A stretch of 24,676 nt of DNA from an uncultured Bacilli bacterium (lineage in GTDB: Bacteria > Bacillota_I > Bacilli_A > RF39 > UBA660): contig CANQFX010000010.1 of NCBI GenBank assembly GCA_947600015.1, positions 1 to 24,676 of the forward strand. The letters are read 5' to 3'. Position numbers and translations under genes: made by a program. Shown here one piece after another: positions 1 to 7,580 of this stretch (positions within the stretch are counted from its first letter, which is position 1; every line of letters begins with the position of its first letter). The notes under the pieces were generated by a model, which searched no databases, had not been told where the DNA came from, and worked only from the letters and a program-made list of their open reading frames with translations.

Positions 1-375
1 TTTACAAAGGCGGGAGGAAATTTAGGAACCGATGGTTCTGTTAGTTATATGTTTGAACGTCGAGGTTCCATTGTGATACCAGCAGAATATGATGAAGATA
101 CCATGATGATGTGTGCTTTAGATGCTGGCGCTTTAGATTTTGAAAAAGTAGAAAATACCTATGTTATAACTACACCAGCAGAGTCTTTTGTAGCTGTAAG
201 GGAAGCATTAGAAAAAGAAAATGTATTAGAATTTTTAGAATGTGAACTAACATATATTCCGAACATGGAAGTTACACTAGAGGAAGAAGGAGCAGAAAAA
301 GTTCATCGTTTAGTAGAAGCCTTAGAAGATTTAGATGATGTACAAGATGTGTATTATAATTTAAAAGAAGATTAA
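1..375 (+). CDS. yebC: YebC/PmpR family protein, C-terminal part (5' end outside window)
   Basis: The reading frame is open from base 1 and ends with TAA at 373-375, giving the last 124 residues of a protein that is normally about 240 residues. The family signature GGNLGTDGSVSYMF sits at the start of the visible part, followed by FERRGSI and an acidic C-terminal domain ending in YYNLKED. Members of this family are cytoplasmic; they were described as transcriptional regulators and, more recently, as translation factors that relieve ribosome stalling at proline-rich stretches. The ATG at 49 is internal, because the conserved motif begins upstream of it. A terminator follows 22 bases after the stop, and ruvA starts a new unit, an arrangement (yebC next to ruvAB) common in bacteria. 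The identification is secure; the cellular role here is inferred from the family. Confidence 0.93.
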   Translation, partial: FTKAGGNLGTDGSVSYMFERRGSIVIPAEYDEDTMMMCALDAGALDFEKVENTYVITTPAESFVAVREALEKENVLEFLECELTYIPNMEVTLEEEGAEKVHRLVEALEDLDDVQDVYYNLKED

Positions 376-397
376 ATAAATGTTTTTATTCTATCAG

Positions 398-427
398 CAA
401 AGATTTTATCTTTGTTTTTCTTTTTTT
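398..427 (+). terminator. Rho-independent terminator after yebC
   Basis: A 7-bp stem (CAAAGAT, 398-404, with ATCTTTG, 408-414) with a TTT loop is followed by a T-rich tract (415-427, one C interruption). It separates yebC from the ruvA promoter. Confidence 0.7.
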
Positions 428-484
428 GATTGACGAACTATTGTTTGTATGGTATCTTAGAGAAGAAAACATACTGATGTTTAG

Positions 485-513
485 TTGCACTGCCGAATAA
501 ATTTGTTTATAAT
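485..513 (+). promoter_or_regulatory. Sigma-A-type promoter for ruvA-ruvB-queA-tgt
   Basis: TTGCAC (485-490), a 17-bp spacer and a perfect TATAAT (508-513). Transcription would start near 520, leaving only about 12 bases before the ruvA ATG, so the GGAG ribosome site (520-523) would lie at the very 5' end. A second candidate upstream, TTGACG (430-435), 17 bp, TATCTT (453-458), would give a normal leader and may be the main promoter. Confidence 0.55.
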
Positions 514-531
514 AGGAATGGAGTTGATTTG

Positions 532-1089
532 ATGTATGATTATATAAAAGGAATAATTACAGATATAAAACATAATGCGATTGTGGTTGATAACCAAGGA
601 ATCGGTTTTTTCGTTTATGTACCAAATCCTTATACCTTTTCTTTAGGACAGGAATATCAAGTATATATTTATCAACAAATTAGAGAAGATGAAAATTGTT
701 TATATGGGTTTGCATCAGCAGAGGAAAAAGATTTGTTTTTAAAACTAATTAGTGTAAAGGGTCTTGGGTGCAAAATGGCACTACCTATTTTAGCTGTTGG
801 GTCGATCGAAGGAATTATGGCTGCGATAGAAAAAGAAAATGTTTCTTACTTAAAGAAATTCCCTAAAATAGGAGATAAATTAGCAAAACAGATGATTTTA
901 GATTTAAAAGGAAAATTAGGAGTTGTTTCTGTAGATATTAGCAATGATAAGGAAGAAGAATTAGTAGAAGCGTTGATTGGATTAGGTTATAAAGAAAAAG
1001 AAGTAAAAACAATTCTTCCAAAAGTAGACAGTAATCTTACATTAGAATCTCAGATGAAACAAGCACTACAATTGTTATTAGGTAGGTGA
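532..1089 (+). CDS. ruvA: Holliday junction branch migration protein RuvA
   Basis: A 185-residue protein with the classical RuvA layout: an N-terminal OB-fold domain opening with MYDYIKG (residues 1 to about 62), two helix-hairpin-helix motifs in the middle (around LISVKGLG and FPKIGDKLA), and a small C-terminal domain (EELVEALIGLGY) that contacts RuvB. RuvA binds the four-way DNA junction as a tetramer and loads the RuvB motor. I place the start at the ATG at 532 because the GGAG at 520-523 lies 8 bases upstream; an in-frame TTG at 529 is only 5 bases away and gives one extra residue. The stop at 1087-1089 overlaps the ribosome site of ruvB, suggesting translational coupling. First gene of a four-gene operon. 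Confidence 0.96.
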   Translation: MYDYIKGIITDIKHNAIVVDNQGIGFFVYVPNPYTFSLGQEYQVYIYQQIREDENCLYGFASAEEKDLFLKLISVKGLGCKMALPILAVGSIEGIMAAIEKENVSYLKKFPKIGDKLAKQMILDLKGKLGVVSVDISNDKEEELVEALIGLGYKEKEVKTILPKVDSNLTLESQMKQALQLLLGR

Positions 1090-1093
1090 TAGA

Positions 1094-2098
1094 ATGGAAG
1101 AGGAAAGAGTTATTACTAGCAAAGCATTAGAAATGGATGATGTAATCGATAATAGTATTCGTCCAGAAACGATTGATGAATATATTGGTCAAAAAGAAGT
1201 CAAAGAAAATATTAAAGTATTTATTGAGGCAGCGAAAATTCGAGATGAATCGTTAGATCATGTATTGTTATATGGTCCTCCTGGATTAGGAAAAACAACC
1301 CTTGCTTATATCATTGCTAGAGAATTAGGAAGTAATATAAAAACGGCAAGTGGTCCTGCGATTGAAAAATCAGGAGATTTAGCGGCTATTTTATCTTCTT
1401 TAGAAAAAGGAGATGTGTTATTCATTGATGAGATTCATCGGATGCCTCGGTATATTGAAGAGATTTTATATCCTGCCATGGAAGATTTTTCTTTAGAGAT
1501 TATCGTTGGAAGTGAAGGAAATTCAAGAAATATTCGTATTGATCTTCCTCCTTTTACTTTGGTTGGGGCAACAACGAGAGCAGGAGATTTATCTGCTCCA
1601 TTGCGCGATCGTTTTGGAATTGTTGCAAAATTAGAATTTTATACCGTAGAAGAATTATGTGATATTGTAAAAAGAACCGCTAGAGTTCTTTCCTTTGATA
1701 TTACAGAAGATGCTGCGGTAGAACTAGCAAAGCGAAGCAGAGGAACACCGAGAATTGCTAATCGTTTATTTAAACGAGTAAGAGATTTTGCATTGGTAGA
1801 GAAGAAAGATAAAGTAGATTTAGATATTACAAAAACAGCATTGGATCGATTAAAAGTGGATGCAATGGGTCTAGACCATACAGATCATGAACTATTAAAA
1901 GCAATTATTTATAAATTTAATGGAGGACCCGTAGGAATTGATGCTATCAGTAATTCTATAGGAGAAGAGGCAATGACGATTGAAGATGTCTATGAACCAT
2001 ATTTATTACAAATGGGTTTATTAAAAAGAACTTCTAGAGGAAGAATGGTGACAGATTTGGCTTACCAAGTTTTAGGAATTACCAAAGAAAATAAATAG
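1094..2098 (+). CDS. ruvB: Holliday junction DNA helicase RuvB
   Basis: A 334-residue AAA+ ATPase, normal length for the family. Walker A is GPPGLGKTT (residues 61-69), Walker B VLFIDE (108-113) followed by IHR, sensor 1 GATTRAG (158-164), and the arginine finger lies in LRDRFG (170-175). The C-terminal part is the winged-helix DNA-binding domain, ending with the family-typical RTSRGRMVTDLAY. RuvB forms hexameric rings that pump DNA through the RuvA-bound junction during recombinational repair. It starts 4 bases after the ruvA stop; its ribosome site (AGGTGA) overlaps the end of ruvA. The stop at 2096-2098 abuts the ribosome site of queA. All key residues are present. ruvC is not in the window, as is usual for Bacillota, which use RecU. 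Confidence 0.97.
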   Translation: MEEERVITSKALEMDDVIDNSIRPETIDEYIGQKEVKENIKVFIEAAKIRDESLDHVLLYGPPGLGKTTLAYIIARELGSNIKTASGPAIEKSGDLAAILSSLEKGDVLFIDEIHRMPRYIEEILYPAMEDFSLEIIVGSEGNSRNIRIDLPPFTLVGATTRAGDLSAPLRDRFGIVAKLEFYTVEELCDIVKRTARVLSFDITEDAAVELAKRSRGTPRIANRLFKRVRDFALVEKKDKVDLDITKTALDRLKVDAMGLDHTDHELLKAIIYKFNGGPVGIDAISNSIGEEAMTIEDVYEPYLLQMGLLKRTSRGRMVTDLAYQVLGITKENK

Positions 2099-2107
2099 GA
2101 GGAAAGT

Positions 2108-3130
2108 ATGAAAGTAGAAGAATTTGATTATGATTTACCAGAAGAATTAATTGCGCAAACACCATTAGAAAATCGTTCCTCTTCCAGACTTCTTGTATTG
2201 AATCGTAAAAAAGAAACCATAGAGCACAGAAATTTTTTCAATTTAGTTGATTACTTGGAGGAAGGTGATACATTAGTTTTGAATGATACTAAAGTATTAC
2301 CTGCTCGACTAATTGGTGAAAAGGAAGAAACGAAAGCAGTGATTGAACTTTTATTATTAAAAAACATCAAAGAAGACACATGGGAATGTTTAGTAAAACC
2401 AGCACGTAGAGTCAAAGTGGGTACTGTTGTTTCCTTTGGGGGTAAGTTAAAAGCAAAATGTATTGGAGAAAAAGAAGAAGGAATAAGACATTTTACCTTT
2501 TTATATGAGGGGATTTTTTTAGAATTATTAGAAGAATTAGGGTCTATGCCCCTTCCTCCTTATATTCATGAAAAATTAGAAGATGCAAATCGATACCAAA
2601 CGGTGTATGCAAAGGAAATTGGAAGTGCCGCAGCTCCAACAGCAGGGTTGCATTTTACGGAGCAATTACTTGCTGAAATCAAAGAAAAGAAAGTAAATAT
2701 TGCATATATTACTTTACATGTTGGTCTAGGTACTTTTCGTCCTGTTGCGGTAGAAACGATAGAAGAACATAAAATGCATTCAGAGTTTTATCAGATGAGT
2801 GTAGAAGTTGCAGAATTATTAGAACAAACGAAGAAAAATCATAAACGAATTATTGCCGTAGGGACGACTACTACAAGAACGTTAGAAACCATTATGAATC
2901 TTTATCATAAATTTATCCCTTGTAGTGGGTGGACCGATATTTTTATTTATCCAGGCTATCAATTTCAAGCGATCGATGCATTGATTACAAACTTTCATTT
3001 GCCAAAGTCTACGTTAGTTATGTTAGTTAGTGCTTTTGCTGGCAAAGAATTTATTTTGAAGGCTTATCGAGAAGCCATTCAGCACAAGTATCGCTTCTTC
3101 TCTTTTGGAGATGCAATGCTTATTGAGTGA
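2108..3130 (+). CDS. queA: S-adenosylmethionine:tRNA ribosyltransferase-isomerase QueA
   Basis: A 340-residue protein that transfers and rearranges the ribosyl group of S-adenosylmethionine onto preQ1 at position 34 of tRNA, giving epoxyqueuosine. Family blocks are all visible: YDLPEELIAQTPLENR near the N-terminus, LVLNDTKVLPARLIG, SAAAPTAGLHFT and HVGLGTFRPV in the centre, and ALITNFHLPKSTL near the end. A strong ribosome site (AGGAGG at about 2097-2102) precedes the ATG at 2108. The gene follows ruvB by 9 bases and is followed by tgt, which makes its substrate, so this pair forms the queuosine insertion step within the ruv operon. Confidence 0.97.
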   Translation: MKVEEFDYDLPEELIAQTPLENRSSSRLLVLNRKKETIEHRNFFNLVDYLEEGDTLVLNDTKVLPARLIGEKEETKAVIELLLLKNIKEDTWECLVKPARRVKVGTVVSFGGKLKAKCIGEKEEGIRHFTFLYEGIFLELLEELGSMPLPPYIHEKLEDANRYQTVYAKEIGSAAAPTAGLHFTEQLLAEIKEKKVNIAYITLHVGLGTFRPVAVETIEEHKMHSEFYQMSVEVAELLEQTKKNHKRIIAVGTTTTRTLETIMNLYHKFIPCSGWTDIFIYPGYQFQAIDALITNFHLPKSTLVMLVSAFAGKEFILKAYREAIQHKYRFFSFGDAMLIE

Positions 3131-3159
3131 CAAATTATCATGTAGAAAGAAGGAAAAAC

Positions 3160-4287
3160 ATGAAAATAGAATATGAAAAAATAAAACAAGAATCACATAC
3201 GCAAGCAAGATTAGGAAAGATTAAAACCAATTATGGAGTTTATGATACGCCAATGTTTATGCCAGTTGGTACAAGAGCTACAGTAAAGTCTTTATCGCCA
3301 GAAGAGTTGTATGATGTTTCTTCAGGAATTATTCTTGCCAATACATATCATTTGTGGCTTCGTCCAGGAGCAGATATTGTAGAAAAATGTGGTGGGCTTC
3401 ATCGCTTTATGAATTATCAGGGTCCGATTTTAACTGATAGTGGTGGGTACCAAGTGTTTTCTCTTGCGAAAAATAAAGAGAAAGATATTACAGAAGAAGG
3501 CGTTCATTTTAAGAGTCATATTGATGGACAAAACTTATTTTTAACGCCGGAAAAATCGATTGAAATTCAAAATAAGCTGGACAGTGATATTGCGATGAGT
3601 TTTGATGAATGTCCTCCTGCTAGTGCGAGTTATGAATATTTAAAAAATAGTTTAGAAAGAACACTACGTTGGGCAAAGCGAGGGAAAAAAGTTCATGCCA
3701 ATCCGAATCAAGCGCTTTTTGGAATTGTTCAAGGAGGACCTTATGAAGATTTAAGGAAGTATTCTGCCATGGAAACTGTAAAAATAGGGTTTGATGGATA
3801 TAGTATTGGAGGAGTTGCGAATGATGATGAATCCAAAGAAGATATGTATCATGCCATTGAGTATTCTATTCCTTATCTTCCAGAAGATAAAGTGCGTTAT
3901 TTAATGGGGGTAGGAGAACCAATAGATATTATTGAGGGTGTCATTCGAGGAGTAGATATTTTTGATTGTGTTTTACCTACAAGAATCGCAAGACATGGAC
4001 AGGCATTTACCAAAAATGGTAAAATTAATCTCAATAATGCAAAATATAAAGAAGATGTATCTCCTGTAGAAGAAGGCTGTGATTGTTATACATGTAAACA
4101 CTATCAAAAAGCGTATATTCGGCATTTGATTACAACGGGAGAAGTTTTGGGTGGACGACTATTATCCATTCATAATATTCGTTTTTTAATTCGTCTTACG
4201 GAAGAACTTAGAGAGGCAATTCAAAAAGATCAATTACTAGCATATAGAGATCAATTTATAAAACAATATCAATCGGAAAAAAAATAG
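3160..4287 (+). CDS. tgt: Queuine/preQ1 tRNA-guanine transglycosylase Tgt
   Basis: A 375-residue TIM-barrel enzyme that swaps guanine 34 of GUN-anticodon tRNAs for preQ1. The general acid/base Asp is D93 in TDSGGYQ; the nucleophile Asp is D269 in DIFDCVLPTR; base-recognition blocks FGIVQGG and SIGGVA are present. The zinc site is complete: C307, C309, C312 and H338, matching C-x-C-x2-C-x25-H. I chose the ATG at 3160 because AGGA at 3151-3154 lies just upstream. An in-frame GTG at 3127 that overlaps the queA stop would add 11 unconserved residues and has no ribosome site. Last gene of the ruvA-ruvB-queA-tgt unit; the usual yajC/secD neighbours are absent. Confidence 0.96.
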   Translation: MKIEYEKIKQESHTQARLGKIKTNYGVYDTPMFMPVGTRATVKSLSPEELYDVSSGIILANTYHLWLRPGADIVEKCGGLHRFMNYQGPILTDSGGYQVFSLAKNKEKDITEEGVHFKSHIDGQNLFLTPEKSIEIQNKLDSDIAMSFDECPPASASYEYLKNSLERTLRWAKRGKKVHANPNQALFGIVQGGPYEDLRKYSAMETVKIGFDGYSIGGVANDDESKEDMYHAIEYSIPYLPEDKVRYLMGVGEPIDIIEGVIRGVDIFDCVLPTRIARHGQAFTKNGKINLNNAKYKEDVSPVEEGCDCYTCKHYQKAYIRHLITTGEVLGGRLLSIHNIRFLIRLTEELREAIQKDQLLAYRDQFIKQYQSEKK

Positions 4288-4319
4288 AATTGTAATATTT
4301 CATCTATAATTACAGATTG

Positions 4320-4339
4320 GACACTTCGGTGTCTTTTTT
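4320..4339 (+). terminator. Rho-independent terminator with UUCG tetraloop after tgt
   Basis: The 5-bp stem GACAC/GTGTC (4320-4324 with 4329-4333) closes the very stable loop TTCG and is followed by six T (4334-4339). It ends the ruvA-tgt transcript and isolates the next promoter, which begins 2 bases later. Confidence 0.9.
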
Positions 4340-4341
4340 AT

Positions 4342-4373
4342 TTGACAAAATCGTAGGGGGGGGGGGGTATAAT
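4342..4373 (+). promoter_or_regulatory. Promoter with poly-G spacer, candidate phase-variable switch
   Basis: The -35 box is a perfect TTGACA (4342-4347) and the -10 box a perfect TATAAT (4368-4373). Between them are 20 bases: 8 mixed bases and then 12 consecutive G that abut the -10 box. The optimum spacer is 17 bp, so as sequenced the promoter should be weak; loss of 2 to 4 G by slipped-strand mispairing would give 18, 17 or 16 bp and switch it on. Homopolymer tracts in promoter spacers are an established phase-variation mechanism (for example porA of Neisseria). The switch itself is inferred; the boxes and tract are seen directly. Confidence 0.8.
4356..4367 (+). repeat. Homopolymeric tract of 12 G
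   Basis: Twelve uninterrupted G in an otherwise very AT-rich window, the longest G or C run present. It sits exactly between consensus -35 and -10 boxes. Its true length may vary between cells, and reads of such runs are error-prone. Confidence 0.95.
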
Positions 4374-4410
4374 TTGAATAGAAGAAAATAAAGCGAAGGA
4401 GAAAAGAAAA

Positions 4411-5736
4411 ATGAAAAAAGAAAAGAAGAGTCATTTTAATGTATGGATATATGTCATTATTACCATATGTATTTTATCTAGTAGTATTGCTTATAGTGCT
4501 TTAAATGCTAGTGTTAAGATTACAGGAGATGTTGTGATAGAAAAACCAAAAAATATATTATATGATAAAGTAAAAGAAAATGCAGTCATGGATAATATAA
4601 GGAGTACTTATGTATCGAGTGATACAGGAATTAATTTTAAAGCAATTTCTTCTAATACGAATGGCAAAGGAGTATATGAAAGAAAAGGAACAGAGAACCA
4701 ACAATATCCTATCTATTATTATCGAGGAGAAGTCGATAATAACTATGTCATATTTGCGAATTATTGTTGGAAGATCGTAAGAACAACAGAAACAGGAGGG
4801 ATAAAACTCATTTTTTATGGAATGCCTTGGACTAATTCTTGCGATAACCCGGGAAATGATTCTGTACTATCCGAAAATGACGATTTATCATTTAATTCAT
4901 TTGAAGGTGTCAATACTGGAGGATATATATATACCTATCCAACGCTAGAGCAAAAAGATACTTTGCTAGGTAGCAGTCTCTATGGTAGCAGTGTAAGTTA
5001 TAGTGGAGGAACCTATACATTAAATAGTACTTCTACTACACTAAATGATACTCATCATTATTCATGTGATGGAGGCATAAATTGTAGTTTGGTAAAATTT
5101 TATGTAAGAAGGGAGTCTTCTGATACTGCATATTATATATTATTAGGTCAAGGAGAGAATATTGATGATGCAGTAAACGATATATTTAAGATCGGAAAGA
5201 ATAGTTCGAATGTTAAAAAATATATTGAAGATACCTGGTATAAAAATCATATGACAAGTTATAGTGACAGGCTAGAAGATACAGTATGGTGTAATGATCA
5301 AAGCATATATTCTGAAGGAGGATGGAGTGAAACAGGAAAATTAAATAGTCCCCTATATTTTGGGAGTTACGAAAGAATATCAAATGGAACACCAAGTTTA
5401 ACATGTCCGAGAGAGGAGGATAGATTGACGGTAGGAAATGGAAGATTGCAATATAAAACAGGATTGCTTACAGCAGATGAAGCAATATTAGCAGGGGGAC
5501 AGTATGCAAGAAACACTACATATTATTTATTTGAAGAAACAGATTATCCTGTCTGGCTTGGATCACCTTATAGTTTTGATGGTAGTTCTTGGATGTATGC
5601 GATGAGTTCTAGTGGATTTGTGGAAGATGATTCTTCTACTAGTACTGGGTATATTCGTCCTTCTGTTTCTTTGAAAGCTGGGACTAAATATCAGGGAGGA
5701 AATGGAACAGTGCATAGTCCTTATATAGTTGAGTGA
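4411..5736 (+). CDS. Putative exported/surface protein with DUF6273-like C-terminal region
   Basis: A 441-residue protein with a basic N-terminus (MKKEKKSHF) and one hydrophobic segment at about residues 11-30, then the block NASVKITGDVVIEKP, an N-terminal layout I associate with surface proteins of uncultured gut Firmicutes. The rest is rich in Tyr, Ser, Thr, Asn and Gly, as is typical of exported proteins. It has several Cys, including NYCWKIVRTTETGG (C119), NSCDNPG (C144), HYSCDGGINC and LTCPRE, which could form disulfides. The last 95 residues contain TADEAILAGG, YPVWLGSP and GYIRPSVSLKAG, resembling the DUF6273 type of domain. No prepilin cleavage motif and no LPXTG anchor are seen, so it is either tethered by the N-terminal segment or released. 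Ribosome site AAGGAG (4396-4401). It is monocistronic, driven by the poly-G promoter and closed by a bidirectional terminator. Function unknown; adhesin or host-facing protein is an inference. Confidence 0.75.
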   Translation: MKKEKKSHFNVWIYVIITICILSSSIAYSALNASVKITGDVVIEKPKNILYDKVKENAVMDNIRSTYVSSDTGINFKAISSNTNGKGVYERKGTENQQYPIYYYRGEVDNNYVIFANYCWKIVRTTETGGIKLIFYGMPWTNSCDNPGNDSVLSENDDLSFNSFEGVNTGGYIYTYPTLEQKDTLLGSSLYGSSVSYSGGTYTLNSTSTTLNDTHHYSCDGGINCSLVKFYVRRESSDTAYYILLGQGENIDDAVNDIFKIGKNSSNVKKYIEDTWYKNHMTSYSDRLEDTVWCNDQSIYSEGGWSETGKLNSPLYFGSYERISNGTPSLTCPREEDRLTVGNGRLQYKTGLLTADEAILAGGQYARNTTYYLFEETDYPVWLGSPYSFDGSSWMYAMSSSGFVEDDSSTSTGYIRPSVSLKAGTKYQGGNGTVHSPYIVE

Positions 5737-5745
5737 AATAAAGCA

Positions 5746-5771
5746 AAAAAGCAACCAAAGGGTTGCTTTTT
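5746..5771. terminator. Bidirectional terminator between convergent genes
   Basis: An 11-bp perfect stem, AAAAAGCAACC (5746-5756) with GGTTGCTTTTT (5761-5771), and loop AAAG. The A/T flanks give a T-run on both strands, so it can end the surface-protein gene (plus) and the VrrA-like gene (minus), whose stop codon overlaps its right edge. Confidence 0.9.
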
Positions 5772-6051
5772 ACATATAAAAGATAGGGCGATTATTGGTA
5801 GAAGGTGTTGTTATATTATTTTGGATGGAACTTGTTTGATTATTGCTAGGAGATTGCATTTCATTGGCAATTCGAAACATTGTTTTTGCGTTATTAAGAA
5901 TTGGTTTTACTTGATAAACAATGGGAATAGCTTGATTAATTACTCCTAGTGTTTTTTGTGTACCATCTAAGAGACCACCCCAGTTAATATTTCTTGTGAA
6001 TGCTAACCCTCTACTGAATAGACCAGGTCTGATATATGGATTTGGATACAT
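5770..6051 (-). CDS. VrrA/YqfQ-family small protein
   Basis: A 93-residue protein. The core (about residues 25-65) contains LLDGTQKTLGVINQAIPIVY and QVKPILNNAKTMF, which matches my recollection of the VrrA/YqfQ family of Firmicutes. Its ends are Asn/Pro/Thr/Gln-rich and probably disordered. In Bacillus, YqfQ is linked to spore coats and VrrA is known for its variable repeats; no tandem repeat is present here. No clear membrane segment or signal peptide. GAGGTGG lies just upstream of the ATG on the minus strand, supporting the start at 6051. It faces the pilC-like gene head to head with back-to-back promoters. Function unknown. Confidence 0.7.
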   Translation of the reverse strand: MYPNPYIRPGLFSRGLAFTRNINWGGLLDGTQKTLGVINQAIPIVYQVKPILNNAKTMFRIANEMQSPSNNQTSSIQNNITTPSTNNRPIFYM

Positions 6052-6071
6052 GCTTCCACCTCTTCATTAGT

Positions 6072-6100
6072 AATATATGTGAAGATAGTGAAAAAGTTAA
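6072..6100 (-). promoter_or_regulatory. Promoter for the VrrA/YqfQ-like gene
   Basis: On the minus strand: TTAACT (6100-6095), a 17-bp spacer and TATATT (6077-6072), about 21 bases before the start codon. It is back to back with the pilC promoter, with 8 bases between the two -35 boxes. Confidence 0.55.
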
Positions 6101-6108
6101 TTTAAATA

Positions 6109-6137
6109 TTGAAGGAGCAAGAAAGCTGTGATACAAT
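6109..6137 (+). promoter_or_regulatory. Promoter for the pilC-pilD unit
   Basis: TTGAAG (6109-6114), a 17-bp spacer, TACAAT (6132-6137). Transcription would start near 6144, ahead of the GGGAGGA ribosome site at 6154-6160. This rules out a longer protein start further upstream. Confidence 0.6.
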
Positions 6138-6165
6138 ATTAAATAGGAGAATAGGGAGGAGTGAA

Positions 6166-7569
6166 ATGATGGAATTTGTATTGAAACCATTTATTGCAAT
6201 CTATCATATGGTAGATGCTATTTGCTCTTTTCCTAGAAAACTTTTTCATAAAGAAGAAAAAGTTTCAACACCGCAATCTCAAACAGTTTCTTCTTCTAAT
6301 AATGTAATTGATAATAATTTATCAAATATTGGAAAAAAAGAAGAAGTGAAAGTAAAAAGACCAATGAAATCTTTTCGTTATACCATTATTAATGGTGTAG
6401 GGAAAAAAGAAACGGGTTCTTTTGATGCAGAAACAGCGGATGAAGTAAGAAACTTTTTATTATTGCAAGAATATCAAGTATTAGAAATTAAAGAACGTGC
6501 GAAATATGATATTGATATTGGTGCCAATAGTAAGATGAAGATGGGGGATTTAGCCTTTTCTCTAACGCAATTATCTACTTATATTAAATCGGGAATCCCT
6601 TTGGCAGATTCTGTTCGTATTTTAGCTAAACAATCGAGTAAACCTGCATTAAAAAAACATTTTAATCAGTTGGTTTATGAATTATTAAAAGGAGAAAACT
6701 TATCGGATGCTATGGCATTGCAGGGAGAAGCTTTCCCTAAATTATTAATTAATATGGTAAAAACAGCAGAAATGACGGGAGATTTGCCTGCAATTTTAGA
6801 TGATATGGCAGATTATTATACGTCAATGGAACGTACGAAAAAACAAATGATTAGTGCAATGACCTATCCTGTTGTAGTATTAGTTATTGCCTTTGGAGTA
6901 TTAATCTTTATGCTTACCTATTTGGTTCCCCAATTTGCTTCTATGTTTGCTGATAATGATGCTTCTTTACCAGCACTTACCTTAATTATTTTAGGTGCTA
7001 GTGATTTTGTGAAAGCAAATTATATTTATATTATTATAGGAATTGTTGCTTTTATCTTTGTTTTCCGATACTTATATAAAAATGTCGTTAGTTTTCGTAC
7101 TGCCGTTCAAACTTTTACGATGCATATTCCCGTATTTAAAAATATTATTATTTATAATGAGATTGCGAATTTTACCAAGACATTTGCTTCTTTAATTAAT
7201 CATGGAGTATTTATTACAGATAGTATGGAAATTTTATCTAAAATTACAAATAATGAAATTTATAAACGAATTATTAATAAAACATTAACTAATCTAGGAA
7301 AAGGTGACTCCATTTCACAAGCCTTTCGTGGAGAATGGGCCATTCCTGTTGTTGCATATGAAATGTTAGTGACCGGAGAAAATACAGGACAACTTGGATT
7401 AATGATGGAAAAAGTTGCAGATCACTTTCAAGCCTTGCATAAAACGATGATTGATCAAATGAAGAGTCTTATTGAGCCTATTTTGATTTGTTGTCTAGCA
7501 CTTGTTGTAGGAGTCATCTTGTTATCTATTGTTCAACCAATGTTTTCTATTTATGGTCAGATTAAGTAA
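6166..7569 (+). CDS. Type IV pilus / competence platform protein, PilC/GspF/ComGB family
   Basis: A 467-residue inner-membrane protein that forms the platform on which the assembly ATPase drives pilin polymerisation. Residues 1-60 are an extension with an amphipathic start and a Ser/Asn-rich linker. Residues 69-110 form the small domain commonly found ahead of this fold (FRYTIINGVGKKETGSFDA). Two T2SSF repeats follow (about 128-251 and 331-453). Membrane segments are at about 234-256, 285-302 and 435-458. Conserved blocks include YIKSGIPL, AEMTGDLP, LINHGVFI and GENTGQLG. The start is ATG at 6166 or the adjacent 6169; both are served by GGGAGGA at 6154-6160. A prepilin peptidase gene follows after 11 bases. 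The motor ATPase (pilB/comGA type) and pilins are not in the window, so the system is split across loci. Confidence 0.92.
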   Translation: MMEFVLKPFIAIYHMVDAICSFPRKLFHKEEKVSTPQSQTVSSSNNVIDNNLSNIGKKEEVKVKRPMKSFRYTIINGVGKKETGSFDAETADEVRNFLLLQEYQVLEIKERAKYDIDIGANSKMKMGDLAFSLTQLSTYIKSGIPLADSVRILAKQSSKPALKKHFNQLVYELLKGENLSDAMALQGEAFPKLLINMVKTAEMTGDLPAILDDMADYYTSMERTKKQMISAMTYPVVVLVIAFGVLIFMLTYLVPQFASMFADNDASLPALTLIILGASDFVKANYIYIIIGIVAFIFVFRYLYKNVVSFRTAVQTFTMHIPVFKNIIIYNEIANFTKTFASLINHGVFITDSMEILSKITNNEIYKRIINKTLTNLGKGDSISQAFRGEWAIPVVAYEMLVTGENTGQLGLMMEKVADHFQALHKTMIDQMKSLIEPILICCLALVVGVILLSIVQPMFSIYGQIK

Positions 7570-7580
7570 GGAGGAAACAT

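Noticed and set aside
3127..3159. Longer Tgt N-terminus from a GTG overlapping the queA stop
   Set aside because: The 11 added residues are not conserved in Tgt, and a ribosome site fits only the ATG at 3160.
4356..4367. G-run as a sequencing or assembly artefact only
   Set aside because: The exact length is uncertain, but a long G-run placed precisely between two consensus boxes is unlikely to be created by error; the length needs read-level confirmation.
4411..4520. Surface protein as a type IV prepilin substrate of the nearby peptidase
   Set aside because: The N-terminus lacks a Gly before a hydrophobic stretch with Glu at +5, so it is not a prepilin.
6109..6165. Longer PilC-like protein starting at 6109
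   Set aside because: This start falls inside the -35 box, and the ribosome site GGGAGGA serves the ATG at 6166/6169.
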